Below, piece after piece: positions 15,874-25,727 of a stretch of 64,000 nt of DNA (the first letter of the stretch is position 1; each line of letters starts with the position of its first letter). A model generated the notes under the pieces. It ran no database searches. It saw nothing but the letters and a program-made list of their open reading frames with translations, and was not told the DNA's origin. Source of the stretch: V1-33 sp039795165. Lineage in GTDB: Bacteria; Verrucomicrobiota; Verrucomicrobiia; Verrucomicrobiales; V1-33. Position numbers and translations under genes: made by a program. Location: the NCBI GenBank assembly GCA_039795165.1, contig JBDKER010000006.1:1-64000 (forward strand). Direction: 5' to 3'.

Positions 15874-18800
15874 ATGAATCCGAGAATCCCTTCAGGCCTG
15901 CGGCCGCTTGTGCTTCTGCTGCTGCTGGCGTGGTGCCCGGCGCTGCCGGCGCAGACGCTGCTCGTGCAGGATGATGTCGTCACCCGCGACACCATCTCGG
16001 CCACGACCATCACACTGGCGGGTCGCGGCGAACTGCTGGTGACGGGAAGCGGCGATCCTCTGCCCGGATGCACGGTGCATTTCAATTCGCCGGATGCATG
16101 GCTGCGCCTGCCGGCAGTCCTGCCATCGGCTGTGCAGAGCACATTGCTGAGCCGCTTCCGTGTCAGCGGGGCCAACGCGGTGCCCGGGACGAATCTGCGG
16201 ATTGTGCAGCACACGCAAGGGGCCGTAGTGATGGCGCACGGCGACGATTTCCCGGCCTTCGAGGCCTTTGACGCTCGCTACTTTGCGGGCAGCCGCAAAC
16301 CGCTCTATCCCTACGCGGAATACAATGGCACTTCGCTCGGCCGCATGGACGCCGCCATCCAGTCGTTCCGGCTCCGCCGCGGCTATATGGCGACGGTGGC
16401 GACCGCAGAGAATGGCATGGGCACCAGCCGGGTCTACATCGCTCAGGATGGCGACCTCGAAGTCGGACGCCTGCCCGATTCCCTCGAAAATGCCATCCGC
16501 TTCGTGCGCATCTTCCCATGGCGCTGGGTCAGCAAAAAGGGATTCGCCGGCAACATCGGTGGCAACCTCCGCCCCGCATGGTGGTACAATTGGAACCTCG
16601 ACCAGAATTCATCCCTCAACCGCGAGTACGTCGCCATCCGCCAAACCCGTTGGTGGCCCGGCCTCAACCAGAACTGGAAAACCCGCGGCATCAATCACCT
16701 GCTCGGCTACAACGAACCCGACCACCCGGACCAGGCGAATCTTTCCGTGAGCGAAGCGATTGCAGGCTGGCCCGACCTCCTTGGCACCGGCCTGCGCGTG
16801 GGTGCCCCGGCCATCACGGATGGCGGCAAGGCATGGCTCACCGATTTCATGTCGCGCGCCAATACAGCCGGCCTGCGGGTCGATTTCGTGCCCGTGCATT
16901 ACTACCGCAGCTACTGGACGGCTGCAGACCCTGACGGAGCGACCACCCAGTTCTACAATTTCCTGAAGGACATCTACGATACCGTGAAGCGCCCGCTCTG
17001 GATCACGGAATTCAATAACGGCGCGAACTGGACGAGCGGACCGGATCCCACCTATGCGCAGCAGGCCGCTACCGTCGGCAAAATGATCGAAATGCTCGAC
17101 AGCACGCCATTTGTGGAACGCTACGCGATCTACAACTGGGTCGAAGACGTGCGCCGGGTGGTCTGGGATGACGGCTGGCCTACCGCAGCAGGCGAAGTCT
17201 ACCGCGACAAGGCGTCGCCCCTTTCGTACCGTCAGGAAATGGCGGATGCCGGGACGGGGAATTCCGCGCGCTACGATTTCGATGGCGACGCCCACGATTC
17301 ATGGGGTCACGGTCAGGACGCCCTGATGGCCGGCGCTCCCACCTTCACCAGCGGACGCTCGGGTCAGGCCATCCTGCTTGATGGCGACGACTACCTGCAG
17401 CTCTCGCCGCGCATTGCCGATACCACCAATTTCACCTTCGCGGCATGGGTCCTCTGGAATGGCGGCGGCAACTGGCAGCGCATCTTCGACTTCGGAGCCG
17501 ATACCTCGAATTACCTCGCCCTGACCCCCAAGGCAGGATCAGCCGGCGGCCTCCGCTTCCTCATGCGCAACGGAGGGTCGGAACAGCAGCTCAATGCCCC
17601 CGCACTCGCCAGCGGAACGTGGACGCACATCGCCGTCACCATCAATGGCGACACCGGCAAGCTCTTCGTGAATGGCCTGCCCGTGAACACCAACACGACC
17701 ATGACCATCAACCCGGTCGATGTCGGCACCCGCTTCAATTTCCTCGGCCGCAGCCAGTTTTCCGCAGACCCTCTCTTCAATGGCCGACTCGATGACGTGC
17801 GCATCGTCAGTTCCGCCCTCAGCGATGCCCAGGTGAAGGCCATCGTAGACACGGCCCCCCCGCGCTTCACCACCACGAATCTCAGCAAGCCCACTGCGCT
17901 GCGAGGTCAGCCGTACGCAGGATCGGTCGCAGGCGACGCCAGCGGCGGAGCCGGAACGCGCACCTTCAGCAAAATGAGCGGTCCAGCATGGCTCACGGTC
18001 AGCCCGGATGGATCGCTCTCGGGTGTTCCCACGAGCGGCGATGCCCAGCTCTGCCGCGCCTCGCTCCGCGTCACCGATGCCAATGGAGCGATCCATGCCG
18101 CCTTCCTGAACATTCCGGTCGAGGATCCCCCGGGTTCGTCGCTCCGGTATGGCTTCGATGGCCATGCCCGGGCATCCGCGGGAACCGCCGACGCCACCGC
18201 CACTGGGAATCCGTCGTACACCGCCGGACGATCCGGCCAGGCCATCAATCTCGATGGAACCGACGACCATCTGCGCGTTCCCGCAGGCCCGGCCTCGCTG
18301 GCCACCTGCACGATCGCCACATGGATCCAATGGGACGGGGGCGGCAACTGGCAGCGCATCTTCGACTTCGGCAATGGGGGCGACGAAGGCCTTTTCCTGA
18401 CGCCCAAATCGGCAGCGGGCACGCTGCAGTTCACGATCCGCAATCGCGAGGATGCCTGCACCCTTGAAGCTACCGCACCACCGGTCGGCGCATGGATGCA
18501 CCTCGCCGTCACCATCGGCAACGGATCGGCTTCCCTCTTCGTCAATGGCAGCCGCGCCGCCACCGCAGGCACCACGCTTACCCCCCTCGCCATCGACCCG
18601 GCCATCTGCTTCCTCGGCCGCAGCCAGTTCTCCGCCGATCCCTTCTTCGATGGCCGCATCGACGAATTCTGCATCTACCCGGAAATCCTCACGCAATCCG
18701 CCATCACCGCGCTCCGCGCAGGCTTGCCTCCGCGCTTCACAACGGATGGCTCTCTCACACGGCCCGACGCCGTGCCCGGCCAGCCGTACAATCATTCGCT

Positions 18801-20058
18801 CGCCCTGAGCGCTGCGGACCCGACGGCAGGCACCGTCTTCTCCTTCGCCAAGGTCAGTGGCCCGGCATGGCTCACGGTCGACCCCGATGGCCGCATCTCG
18901 GGCCTGCCCTCGGCGGCCGACGCAGGCACCAATGTCTTCCGGGTCCGTGTCACGGATCCCTCCCTGTATTCCGCCGACGCCGAACTCCGCATCGTGGTCA
19001 CACCAACGCCCGACCTCGTGGCGCATTACCAATTCGATGGGTCGTTCGCCACCGCTGCGGGCAATGCCCCGGCAGGCACCGCCAGCGGCAGCCCAGTCTT
19101 CACCGCCGGACTCTTCGATCGCGCCCTCGCCTTCGATGGCACCAATGACCGCGTCGCCCTCAGTCCAAATGCCGCCGCCGGGCTCGGCGACGCCACCTTC
19201 ACCGTCCGCCTCCGCTGGCATGGCGGGGCCGACTGGCAAAGGATCTTCGACTTCGGTTCCGGCGAAAACGACTACCTCATGCTCTCGCCTTCCGCGGACA
19301 CCGGCACACCACAGTTCGCCATCCGCTCAGCCGCAGGCACCGTGCAGCGGCTCTCGTCACCCATCGCCCTCCCGGAAAACGAATGGTCCCACCTCGCCAT
19401 CACGCTCTCCGGCAACACGGGCACACTCTACCTCAATGGATCGCCAGTGGCCACAGGCACCATCAGCATCGACCCGGCCGCCATCCCGCAGACCCTCTGC
19501 TGGCTGGGCGATTCCCAGGCGACCGGAAACCGCTTCCTCCATGGCACGGTGGACGATTTCCGCATCTACCGCCGCGCCCTACCTGCCACGGAAATCGCCG
19601 CCCTGGCCCGACCCCTACCGGCGGCCGCCGTCGCCCTCGATTACCCTGGCTGGACGACCGGATTCGCCTTCCCGGCCGGACGGAATGGACCGGCGGACGA
19701 CCCGGACGGCGACGGAGCCGCCAATGTCTTTGAATTCCTTGCCGCCACTCACCCGCTCGCCGCCGCTTCGCAGCCCCCGCTCACCGCAAGCCTGGCAACG
19801 GGAACGGACCTCGGCCTCAGCGGTCCCGCCGCAGCAGGTCTGTACCTGACACTGTCGGCCACGGTGCGGCGCGACCGCCCGGGACTGACGCTCTCCGCCG
19901 AAGGATCGGACCCAGCAGGACAATTCTCCCCGGACCATGCCGCGGCGCTGCCCGCCGCCCCGGCCGGAGGATCCATGGAATTACTCCGCTGGCATCACCG
20001 CCTCCCCACCAATCAGGCTCCCCGCGGCAGCCTCCGCCTCCGCGCTTCCCTGCCCTGA
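15874..20058 (+). CDS. exported GH128-type glycoside hydrolase with three LamG domains
   Basis: 1394 residues with a signal peptide (residues 1-27). Residues about 165-455 resemble the Asl1-like/GH128 catalytic domain (beta-1,3-glucanase type): LLGYNEPDHP places the likely acid/base at Glu281 and PLWITEFNNG the nucleophile at Glu379, with FVPVHYYRSYW between. Three LamG jelly-roll domains follow (near 465-665, 755-940 and 1040-1230), each with GGxWQRIFDFG, alternating with two cadherin-like putative Ig domains (PAWLTVSPDGSLSG, PAWLTVDPDGRISG). A calcium-type DPDGDGAANVFEF segment and a beta-rich C-terminus end the protein. It probably binds and cuts an extracellular glucan; the substrate is inference. 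Confidence 0.82.
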   Translation: MNPRIPSGLRPLVLLLLLAWCPALPAQTLLVQDDVVTRDTISATTITLAGRGELLVTGSGDPLPGCTVHFNSPDAWLRLPAVLPSAVQSTLLSRFRVSGANAVPGTNLRIVQHTQGAVVMAHGDDFPAFEAFDARYFAGSRKPLYPYAEYNGTSLGRMDAAIQSFRLRRGYMATVATAENGMGTSRVYIAQDGDLEVGRLPDSLENAIRFVRIFPWRWVSKKGFAGNIGGNLRPAWWYNWNLDQNSSLNREYVAIRQTRWWPGLNQNWKTRGINHLLGYNEPDHPDQANLSVSEAIAGWPDLLGTGLRVGAPAITDGGKAWLTDFMSRANTAGLRVDFVPVHYYRSYWTAADPDGATTQFYNFLKDIYDTVKRPLWITEFNNGANWTSGPDPTYAQQAATVGKMIEMLDSTPFVERYAIYNWVEDVRRVVWDDGWPTAAGEVYRDKASPLSYRQEMADAGTGNSARYDFDGDAHDSWGHGQDALMAGAPTFTSGRSGQAILLDGDDYLQLSPRIADTTNFTFAAWVLWNGGGNWQRIFDFGADTSNYLALTPKAGSAGGLRFLMRNGGSEQQLNAPALASGTWTHIAVTINGDTGKLFVNGLPVNTNTTMTINPVDVGTRFNFLGRSQFSADPLFNGRLDDVRIVSSALSDAQVKAIVDTAPPRFTTTNLSKPTALRGQPYAGSVAGDASGGAGTRTFSKMSGPAWLTVSPDGSLSGVPTSGDAQLCRASLRVTDANGAIHAAFLNIPVEDPPGSSLRYGFDGHARASAGTADATATGNPSYTAGRSGQAINLDGTDDHLRVPAGPASLATCTIATWIQWDGGGNWQRIFDFGNGGDEGLFLTPKSAAGTLQFTIRNREDACTLEATAPPVGAWMHLAVTIGNGSASLFVNGSRAATAGTTLTPLAIDPAICFLGRSQFSADPFFDGRIDEFCIYPEILTQSAITALRAGLPPRFTTDGSLTRPDAVPGQPYNHSLALSAADPTAGTVFSFAKVSGPAWLTVDPDGRISGLPSAADAGTNVFRVRVTDPSLYSADAELRIVVTPTPDLVAHYQFDGSFATAAGNAPAGTASGSPVFTAGLFDRALAFDGTNDRVALSPNAAAGLGDATFTVRLRWHGGADWQRIFDFGSGENDYLMLSPSADTGTPQFAIRSAAGTVQRLSSPIALPENEWSHLAITLSGNTGTLYLNGSPVATGTISIDPAAIPQTLCWLGDSQATGNRFLHGTVDDFRIYRRALPATEIAALARPLPAAAVALDYPGWTTGFAFPAGRNGPADDPDGDGAANVFEFLAATHPLAAASQPPLTASLATGTDLGLSGPAAAGLYLTLSATVRRDRPGLTLSAEGSDPAGQFSPDHAAALPAAPAGGSMELLRWHHRLPTNQAPRGSLRLRASLP

Positions 20059-20146
20059 ACCGCCCGCGCTTTCCACCTTGCCCGCGCCGGGTTCGGGATT
20101 ATCCAATCGACCCGCGTCCGCCAACCGGTCCGCACTTCCCTTTCCC

Positions 20147-20968
20147 ATGAGTTCCCGCATCGACGACACCTTCGCCCGCCTCCGCCAGTCCGGCTCGAAA
20201 GCCTTCGTGGCCTACATCTGCGCAGGCGACCCCGACCTCGACACCACTGTCGAAATCGTCCGCACGCTCGAATCGAGCGGCGTCGACATCATCGAACTCG
20301 GTCTCCCCTTCTCGGATCCGCTCGCCGACGGCATCGTCAATCAGATGGCCGCCGGACGCGCCATCGCATCGGGCACCACCACCGCCGGTGTCCTCGAACT
20401 CATCCGGAAAATCCGCGGGTTCTCCCAGATCCCCATCGTCCTCTTTACCTACCTCAATCCGGTGTACGCCTACGGATTCGACCGCTTCCACACGGATGCC
20501 GCCGCCGCTGGAGCCGATGGCATTCTCCTGCTCGACCTGCCGCCCGACGAAGCCGCACTCAATGAGGAACTCTCGGCCGCGGGATCATCGCTCCAGCGCA
20601 TCCGCCTGATTGCTCCCACCACGCCGCCCGACCGCATGCAGCAGATCGCGGCTTCCAGCGATGGCTTCATCTACTACATCAGCCGCGAAGGAGTCACGGG
20701 TGCCCAGACCACGCTCGCGGATAACATTGCTTCGCAGGTCACCGCCATCAAGGCCGGGGGCTCAGCCACACCAGTCTGCGTGGGCTTTGGAATCTCGACG
20801 CCGGATCAGTCGCGCGCGGTCGCGGCCAGCGCGGACGGCGTGGTGGTCGGCAGTGCCATTGTCCGGGTGATTGCCGAACACGGCAAAACTGCGGACCTGC
20901 ACCGTCACCTGCACGATTTCGTGGCTCCGCTCGTTCAGGCGGCCAAGGATTCCCCATCACACAGCTGA
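20147..20968 (+). CDS. trpA: tryptophan synthase alpha subunit
   Basis: 273 residues from the ATG at 20147. It cleaves indole-3-glycerol phosphate to indole and glyceraldehyde-3-phosphate and channels indole to TrpB. Signature stretches are IIELGLPFSDPLADG (catalytic Glu50 and Asp61), VLFTYLNPVYAYG, YYISREGVTGAQ and CVGFGISTPDQ. The frame is open far upstream, but the MSSRIDDTF start fits the family. No trpB or other trp gene is nearby; an MFS transporter follows after 6 bp. Confidence 0.97.
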   Translation: MSSRIDDTFARLRQSGSKAFVAYICAGDPDLDTTVEIVRTLESSGVDIIELGLPFSDPLADGIVNQMAAGRAIASGTTTAGVLELIRKIRGFSQIPIVLFTYLNPVYAYGFDRFHTDAAAAGADGILLLDLPPDEAALNEELSAAGSSLQRIRLIAPTTPPDRMQQIAASSDGFIYYISREGVTGAQTTLADNIASQVTAIKAGGSATPVCVGFGISTPDQSRAVAASADGVVVGSAIVRVIAEHGKTADLHRHLHDFVAPLVQAAKDSPSHS

Positions 20969-20974
20969 GTTCCC

Positions 20975-22276
20975 ATGAACTCTCCGCAGGAACGCCCGAC
21001 CATCGTCCGTCACAAGGTCAACGCGCTCCTGCTGCTCCTTGCAGCGGTCACCTACATGGACCGCGTCTGCATTGCGCAGATGGCAGCTCCCATCCGGGCG
21101 GACCTCGGCCTCGACGACCGCGGCATGGGCCTCGTCTTCAGTGCCTTCAGCATTGCCTACGCACTCTTCGAAGTTCCCAGCGGCTGGCTCATCGACCGCT
21201 TTGGCCCCCGCTGGATGCTGGCGCGCATCGTCCTCTGGTGGTCGCTTCTCACCGCTGCCACAGGCCTTGCCACCGGGCTCGTTTCACTTCTCGTCATCCG
21301 CTTCCTCTTCGGAATCGGAGAAGCCGGAGCCTTTCCAGGGGTCGCCCGCGTCTTCGACCGCTGGATGCCCAACATGGCCCACGGACGGGGCTTCGGCATC
21401 GTCCTCCTCGCAGGCACATGGGCCGGTTTCCTCACGCAGCCACTCGTCTCTGCCCTCATGCACCATTTCTCATGGCGCTGGGTCTTCGCTCTCTGCGCCC
21501 TCCCGGGCATCGCATGGGCCACGGTCTGGTTCCTCTGGTTCCGCAACGATCCAGCCGACCACCGTGGGGTCAATGAAGCCGAAAAACGGCTCCTCGCTCA
21601 CGGGCGGGAACCAGCAGCGCATCCGGACATCCCATGGCGGAAACTCATCGGTTCCTCCAATGTCTGGTGGCTCTGGCTCATGTATTTCGGCATCATCTAC
21701 GGATGGTACTTCTACCTGCAGTGGCTCCGCCAGTTCGTCGACGCCGCCCAGATCGGCACAGGTGAACAACGCGCATGGCTCTCGGGCCTGCCCATGCTCG
21801 GCCTCGGTGCCGGCGTCTTCTGCGGCGGTATCCTCACCGATTTCCTCGTCCCTCGCATGGGCCTCCGCCGCGGCCGCCGTCTCCCGGGACTCTGCGGTCT
21901 CCCGGCAGCCGCCGCCTTCCTCCTCCTTGCATGGCAGAACGGAGCAAACCCCGCCGCAGTCTGGTGCATGACGGCCGCCGCGTTCTGCTCGGCCCTCGGC
22001 GTCGCTCCCGGCTGGGCGGTCTGCCTCGACATCGGACGCGAATACGCGGGCACCGTGAGCGGTTCCATGAACATGTTCGGAAATCTGGGCGGTGCCCTCA
22101 TTCCCATCGTCACCGGATACAGCCGCGCCGGCACGGGATCATGGACCCCAGCCCTCCTTTCGATGGCGTTCTGCTACCTCCTCGCCGCCCTCGCATGGGC
22201 CTTCATCGACCCCACACGACGCATCATCGGCAGCGGAAATTCTCCGAATTCGCTGGGCTCGACCGACGATTCCTGA
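20975..22276 (+). CDS. MFS transporter, anion:cation symporter-like family
   Basis: 433 residues with about 12 membrane helices. The N-terminal TYMDRVCIAQMAAPIRADLG, VPSGWLIDRFGPRW loop and RFLFGIGEAGAFPGVARV are typical of the anion:cation symporter (ACS) family, which carries hexuronates, phthalates, organic phosphates and similar anions. The substrate is not readable from the sequence. It is packed tightly between trpA (6 bp) and the S8 protease (12 bp), suggesting one transcript though the three have no obvious common task. Confidence 0.88.
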   Translation: MNSPQERPTIVRHKVNALLLLLAAVTYMDRVCIAQMAAPIRADLGLDDRGMGLVFSAFSIAYALFEVPSGWLIDRFGPRWMLARIVLWWSLLTAATGLATGLVSLLVIRFLFGIGEAGAFPGVARVFDRWMPNMAHGRGFGIVLLAGTWAGFLTQPLVSALMHHFSWRWVFALCALPGIAWATVWFLWFRNDPADHRGVNEAEKRLLAHGREPAAHPDIPWRKLIGSSNVWWLWLMYFGIIYGWYFYLQWLRQFVDAAQIGTGEQRAWLSGLPMLGLGAGVFCGGILTDFLVPRMGLRRGRRLPGLCGLPAAAAFLLLAWQNGANPAAVWCMTAAAFCSALGVAPGWAVCLDIGREYAGTVSGSMNMFGNLGGALIPIVTGYSRAGTGSWTPALLSMAFCYLLAALAWAFIDPTRRIIGSGNSPNSLGSTDDS

Positions 22277-22288
22277 CAGGCTCGCTCC

Positions 22289-25200
22289 ATGAACTGGCGC
22301 TGGTTCCTGCTCACTGCTGCGGCTTTCGTCCTGCTCACCGCAGACGTCCCGGCAGCCCCGCCACCCATTCAATCCCACGAAGCGGACGGCACACTCGAAT
22401 TCGTGCCCACCGGCCGCTCACGCTCGGCTCCCCGTGCCACGGGAACGTCCACGGCCGTTGAAGTGCGCTGCCTCCGCCCGGATGGCCGGACCGTCGTCCG
22501 GGAACTGCGCGGCCGCTTCCTCGTCAAGTCGACGCAGCGGCCGGATCCTTCGCTCGCAGCCGCCGCCGGACTTGTGCACGAACTATCGCTCCCGGATGGC
22601 TGGCACGTCTACCGGACCGCTCAGCCGGATGGTGCCGCCGCTGCCATCGGCCCTGCCGCCACATGGAAAGGAGTCACGGCCACCGCCCTGCTGACGTCGC
22701 GCCGTCGCTTCCACCGATTTGTTCCCAACGACCCGCTCTTCGCTTCGCAGTGGCACCTCAGCAGCAGCAGCATCTCGATCAACCCCGGTGCCGCATGGGA
22801 TGCAACGCTCGGCACCGGTATCCGCATCGGCATCGTCGACGACGGCCTCCAGACGACCCATCCGGACCTTGCCCCGAATACGGATACCGCTCTCGACCAC
22901 GACTGGAACGACGCCACGCCGGATTCCCCGGAACCAAATACAGTCTTCGATTTCCATGGAACCGCCTGCGCCGGACTGGCTGCCGCCCGCGGCAATAATG
23001 GCATCGGCATCACGGGTTCCGCGCCGGCCGCCACCCTCGTCGGTCTCCGCCTCATCGCCGACACCGTCGACGACGCCGATGAAGCCTCGGCCCTCACATG
23101 GCGGAATCAGGACATCGCCATCTACAGCAATTCATGGGGACCACGCGATGACGCCCAGACACTCGAAGGTCCCGGCCCAGCCACCCTCGCCGCCATGCGC
23201 AGCGGTACCACGAACGGTCGCGGCGGACTCGGCTCGGTCTTTGTCTGGGCAGCCGGCAATGGCGGCAGCGCCGGCGACGATTCCAACAAGGATGGCTACG
23301 CGAATTCCATTCATGTCATCGCAGTCGGGGCCGCCACCAGCAACCGGACCGCCGCAGGCTATTCCGAAAACGGCAGCAATGTCGCCCTCTGCGCACCGTC
23401 AGATGGCGGACTCGGCATCACCACGACCGATCTCACCGGCTCATCCGGATACAACAATGCCGACCCCGGGGCCTCGGAACCCGCAGACCTCAATTACACC
23501 GGCAGCTTCGGCGGAACTTCAGCCGCCACTCCCATCGTCGCAGGCGTCGCCGCCCTCGTGCTGTCCACCAATCCCTCTCTTTCGTGGCGCGACGTCAAAG
23601 CCGTCCTCATGAAGTCAGCCACCCCCATCGAATCGGCGGGAACATGGACGGCCAATAGCGCAGGCCTCCGCTTCCATGAGAAACTTGGAGCCGGCCTCGT
23701 CAATGCCTCGGCCGCCGTCACCCTCGCAAGGACATGGCAACCCCTGCCCCCCATGCGCTCGGAATCGATCGAACGCACCAGCCTCGGCCTCCCCATCCCC
23801 GACAACAGCAGCGCCGGAGCAATCGTCACGTTCTCCCGCACCGGACCGCCTCTCGCCCTCGAACACGTCCAACTCACCCTGACGGCCACTCACCCGAACC
23901 GCGGCGAACTGGAAGTCATCCTCACATCTCCCTCGGGCATGGTCAGCCGCCTCATGTCGACCCACGCAGACACCGGAGCCAATTACCCGTCATGGACGTT
24001 CTCGTCGGTCCGGCACTGGGGCGAGGAAGCCAATGGCACATGGACACTCCGGGTCGCCGACCGCTCGACGCTTTCCTCGACGGTCGGTTCACTGCAATCA
24101 GCCACACTCACGATCCATGGCTCGCTGCGCAATCAACCGCCTGCCATCACCGCCGCTTCCCTCCCGACCCCGGATGCCGCCGGACATTCCTACCACGACC
24201 AACCCATCACAATCACAGGCATTGTCACCAGCGACGCCGAAAACGATGCGGTCACCACCGCCATCCAATGGCAGGAATCCTCGGACGGTTTGTCATGGCT
24301 CAATCTTCCGGCCGCCACGTCGGCAACCCTGCCGTCCGCCTTGCTCACGCCCGGCCGACTCATCCGGGCAAGGCTGACGCCATCGGATGCCACCGCGGAA
24401 GGTTCGCCATGGGTCAGCGAGGCCCGCCCGATCAACCGACGCCCTCTCCAGCACGCCATCCGCCTGCAGCCGTATGCCTACCAATCGGCCCTCTGGAATC
24501 CGCTGAGCAATTCCGCTTTCTCACGTCCGGCCCTCATCAACGAGATCAGTCAGGGGGCCTCGGGGACGAAGGAATGGGTCGAAATTCTCGTGACCCGCGA
24601 CACCGATCTCCGCGGCTGGCAGCTCTCGGATCGGCTCAATCTCTACACGACCTTCGCAAACATCCCGCGCTGGTCGCAGGTCCGGGCGGGCACCCTCATC
24701 GTCATTCACAACGGGGCCGACCGGGACACGGCGCTGCCCCCGTCGCAGAGCGACCCCGCCACGCTCTCGGTCATCGCGGCCCACAATAACACCGCCCTCT
24801 TCGTGCCGGGCAACTGGACAGGCCTGAGCAGCACAAACCCGGAAAACGTGAACCTCGCGGACGCAGCAGGCCAACGGATCGACGGGGTCTCGTTCAATGG
24901 AAATACCACATACACTCCGGTCCTCGGATCGCTGCCGGCAAACCGCGCCTTCCGCTTCACTGGTGGATCGGAAACCGAGGCGGAATCGGCTTCGTTCTGG
25001 CTCCTCATAGCTTCGGCAGCCGCCTCGCAGGTTTCTCCGGGCCTCCCGAATGGCGGCAGCAATGCCACCATGATCTCAACTCTCCGCTCGCCTCCGTCGT
25101 TCTCAGCTGCCGGCCTCCCGGCCGGCCTGACGATTGCGCCGGAATCCGGCCTCGTCTCCGGATCGGTCAGCGCTCCCGCAGGCCGCTACACCGTCACCAT

Positions 25201-25600
25201 CCGCCGCGGCAGCAATCCCGGTTCGCCCAGTCATTCATTTCCACTCGCGGTCACGGACCCGGTCACGGATGAAGGCGACGACGACCGCGACGGACTCTCC
25301 AACCTTGTGGAACTCGCCCTCGGACGCGACCCAGCCACACCGGAATCCGGGCCGGGCTTCCTTCGGGCTCCGGACTTCGGTCCGCTCGCCATCACATGGC
25401 AATCGCCCGCCGGTGCCCCCAGCCTCGGCATCACCGCAGAAACGTCGGACAACCTCGTGACATGGCTGGCTGGCCCACGGGCCATCAGAATCCTCAGCAC
25501 CACCATCTCGGGCGACATCCGCACGGTCGTGGCACAGCCCGTCCCTGCAGAGGATTCCGCCCGATCGTTCGTCCGGCTCCGCGCTGCCACGGTGCCCTGA
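22289..25600 (+). CDS. exported subtilisin-like (S8, kexin-type) protease with P domain and lamin-tail domain
   Basis: 1103 residues with a signal peptide (1-22) and a prodomain-like region to about 145. The catalytic domain has GIVDDGLQTTHPDL (Asp184), DFHGTACAGLAAA (His223), the oxyanion Asn in WAAGNGG (Asn324) and GGTSAATPIVAG (Ser411). A P/Homo B domain follows near 505-615 (LTATHPNRGELEVILTSPSG, TWTLRVADRS), as in proprotein convertases. Then come an Ig-like stretch, a lamin-tail domain (ALINEISQG, KEWVEILVTRDTDLRGWQLSD) and a putative-Ig segment. The acidic DEGDDDRDGLSNLVELALG precedes the C-terminal module. Probably secreted and active; target unknown. Confidence 0.88.
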   Translation: MNWRWFLLTAAAFVLLTADVPAAPPPIQSHEADGTLEFVPTGRSRSAPRATGTSTAVEVRCLRPDGRTVVRELRGRFLVKSTQRPDPSLAAAAGLVHELSLPDGWHVYRTAQPDGAAAAIGPAATWKGVTATALLTSRRRFHRFVPNDPLFASQWHLSSSSISINPGAAWDATLGTGIRIGIVDDGLQTTHPDLAPNTDTALDHDWNDATPDSPEPNTVFDFHGTACAGLAAARGNNGIGITGSAPAATLVGLRLIADTVDDADEASALTWRNQDIAIYSNSWGPRDDAQTLEGPGPATLAAMRSGTTNGRGGLGSVFVWAAGNGGSAGDDSNKDGYANSIHVIAVGAATSNRTAAGYSENGSNVALCAPSDGGLGITTTDLTGSSGYNNADPGASEPADLNYTGSFGGTSAATPIVAGVAALVLSTNPSLSWRDVKAVLMKSATPIESAGTWTANSAGLRFHEKLGAGLVNASAAVTLARTWQPLPPMRSESIERTSLGLPIPDNSSAGAIVTFSRTGPPLALEHVQLTLTATHPNRGELEVILTSPSGMVSRLMSTHADTGANYPSWTFSSVRHWGEEANGTWTLRVADRSTLSSTVGSLQSATLTIHGSLRNQPPAITAASLPTPDAAGHSYHDQPITITGIVTSDAENDAVTTAIQWQESSDGLSWLNLPAATSATLPSALLTPGRLIRARLTPSDATAEGSPWVSEARPINRRPLQHAIRLQPYAYQSALWNPLSNSAFSRPALINEISQGASGTKEWVEILVTRDTDLRGWQLSDRLNLYTTFANIPRWSQVRAGTLIVIHNGADRDTALPPSQSDPATLSVIAAHNNTALFVPGNWTGLSSTNPENVNLADAAGQRIDGVSFNGNTTYTPVLGSLPANRAFRFTGGSETEAESASFWLLIASAAASQVSPGLPNGGSNATMISTLRSPPSFSAAGLPAGLTIAPESGLVSGSVSAPAGRYTVTIRRGSNPGSPSHSFPLAVTDPVTDEGDDDRDGLSNLVELALGRDPATPESGPGFLRAPDFGPLAITWQSPAGAPSLGITAETSDNLVTWLAGPRAIRILSTTISGDIRTVVAQPVPAEDSARSFVRLRAATVP

Positions 25601-25727
25601 CGGCAGACCGCCCAGCCTGGCGGAATCAAACGTCCGCAATTTCCGGCAGCGAGCCGACCGGACATGCTCTGGCCATCCGCGAAAGCGGCATCGCCATGCG
25701 TCCGGCTTTTCTTCAGCCTCTGCCGCC

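Noticed and set aside
17539..19239. 566-codon open frame on the minus strand opposite the GH128-LamG gene
   Set aside because: Lies entirely inside a strongly supported gene and has only low-complexity composition.
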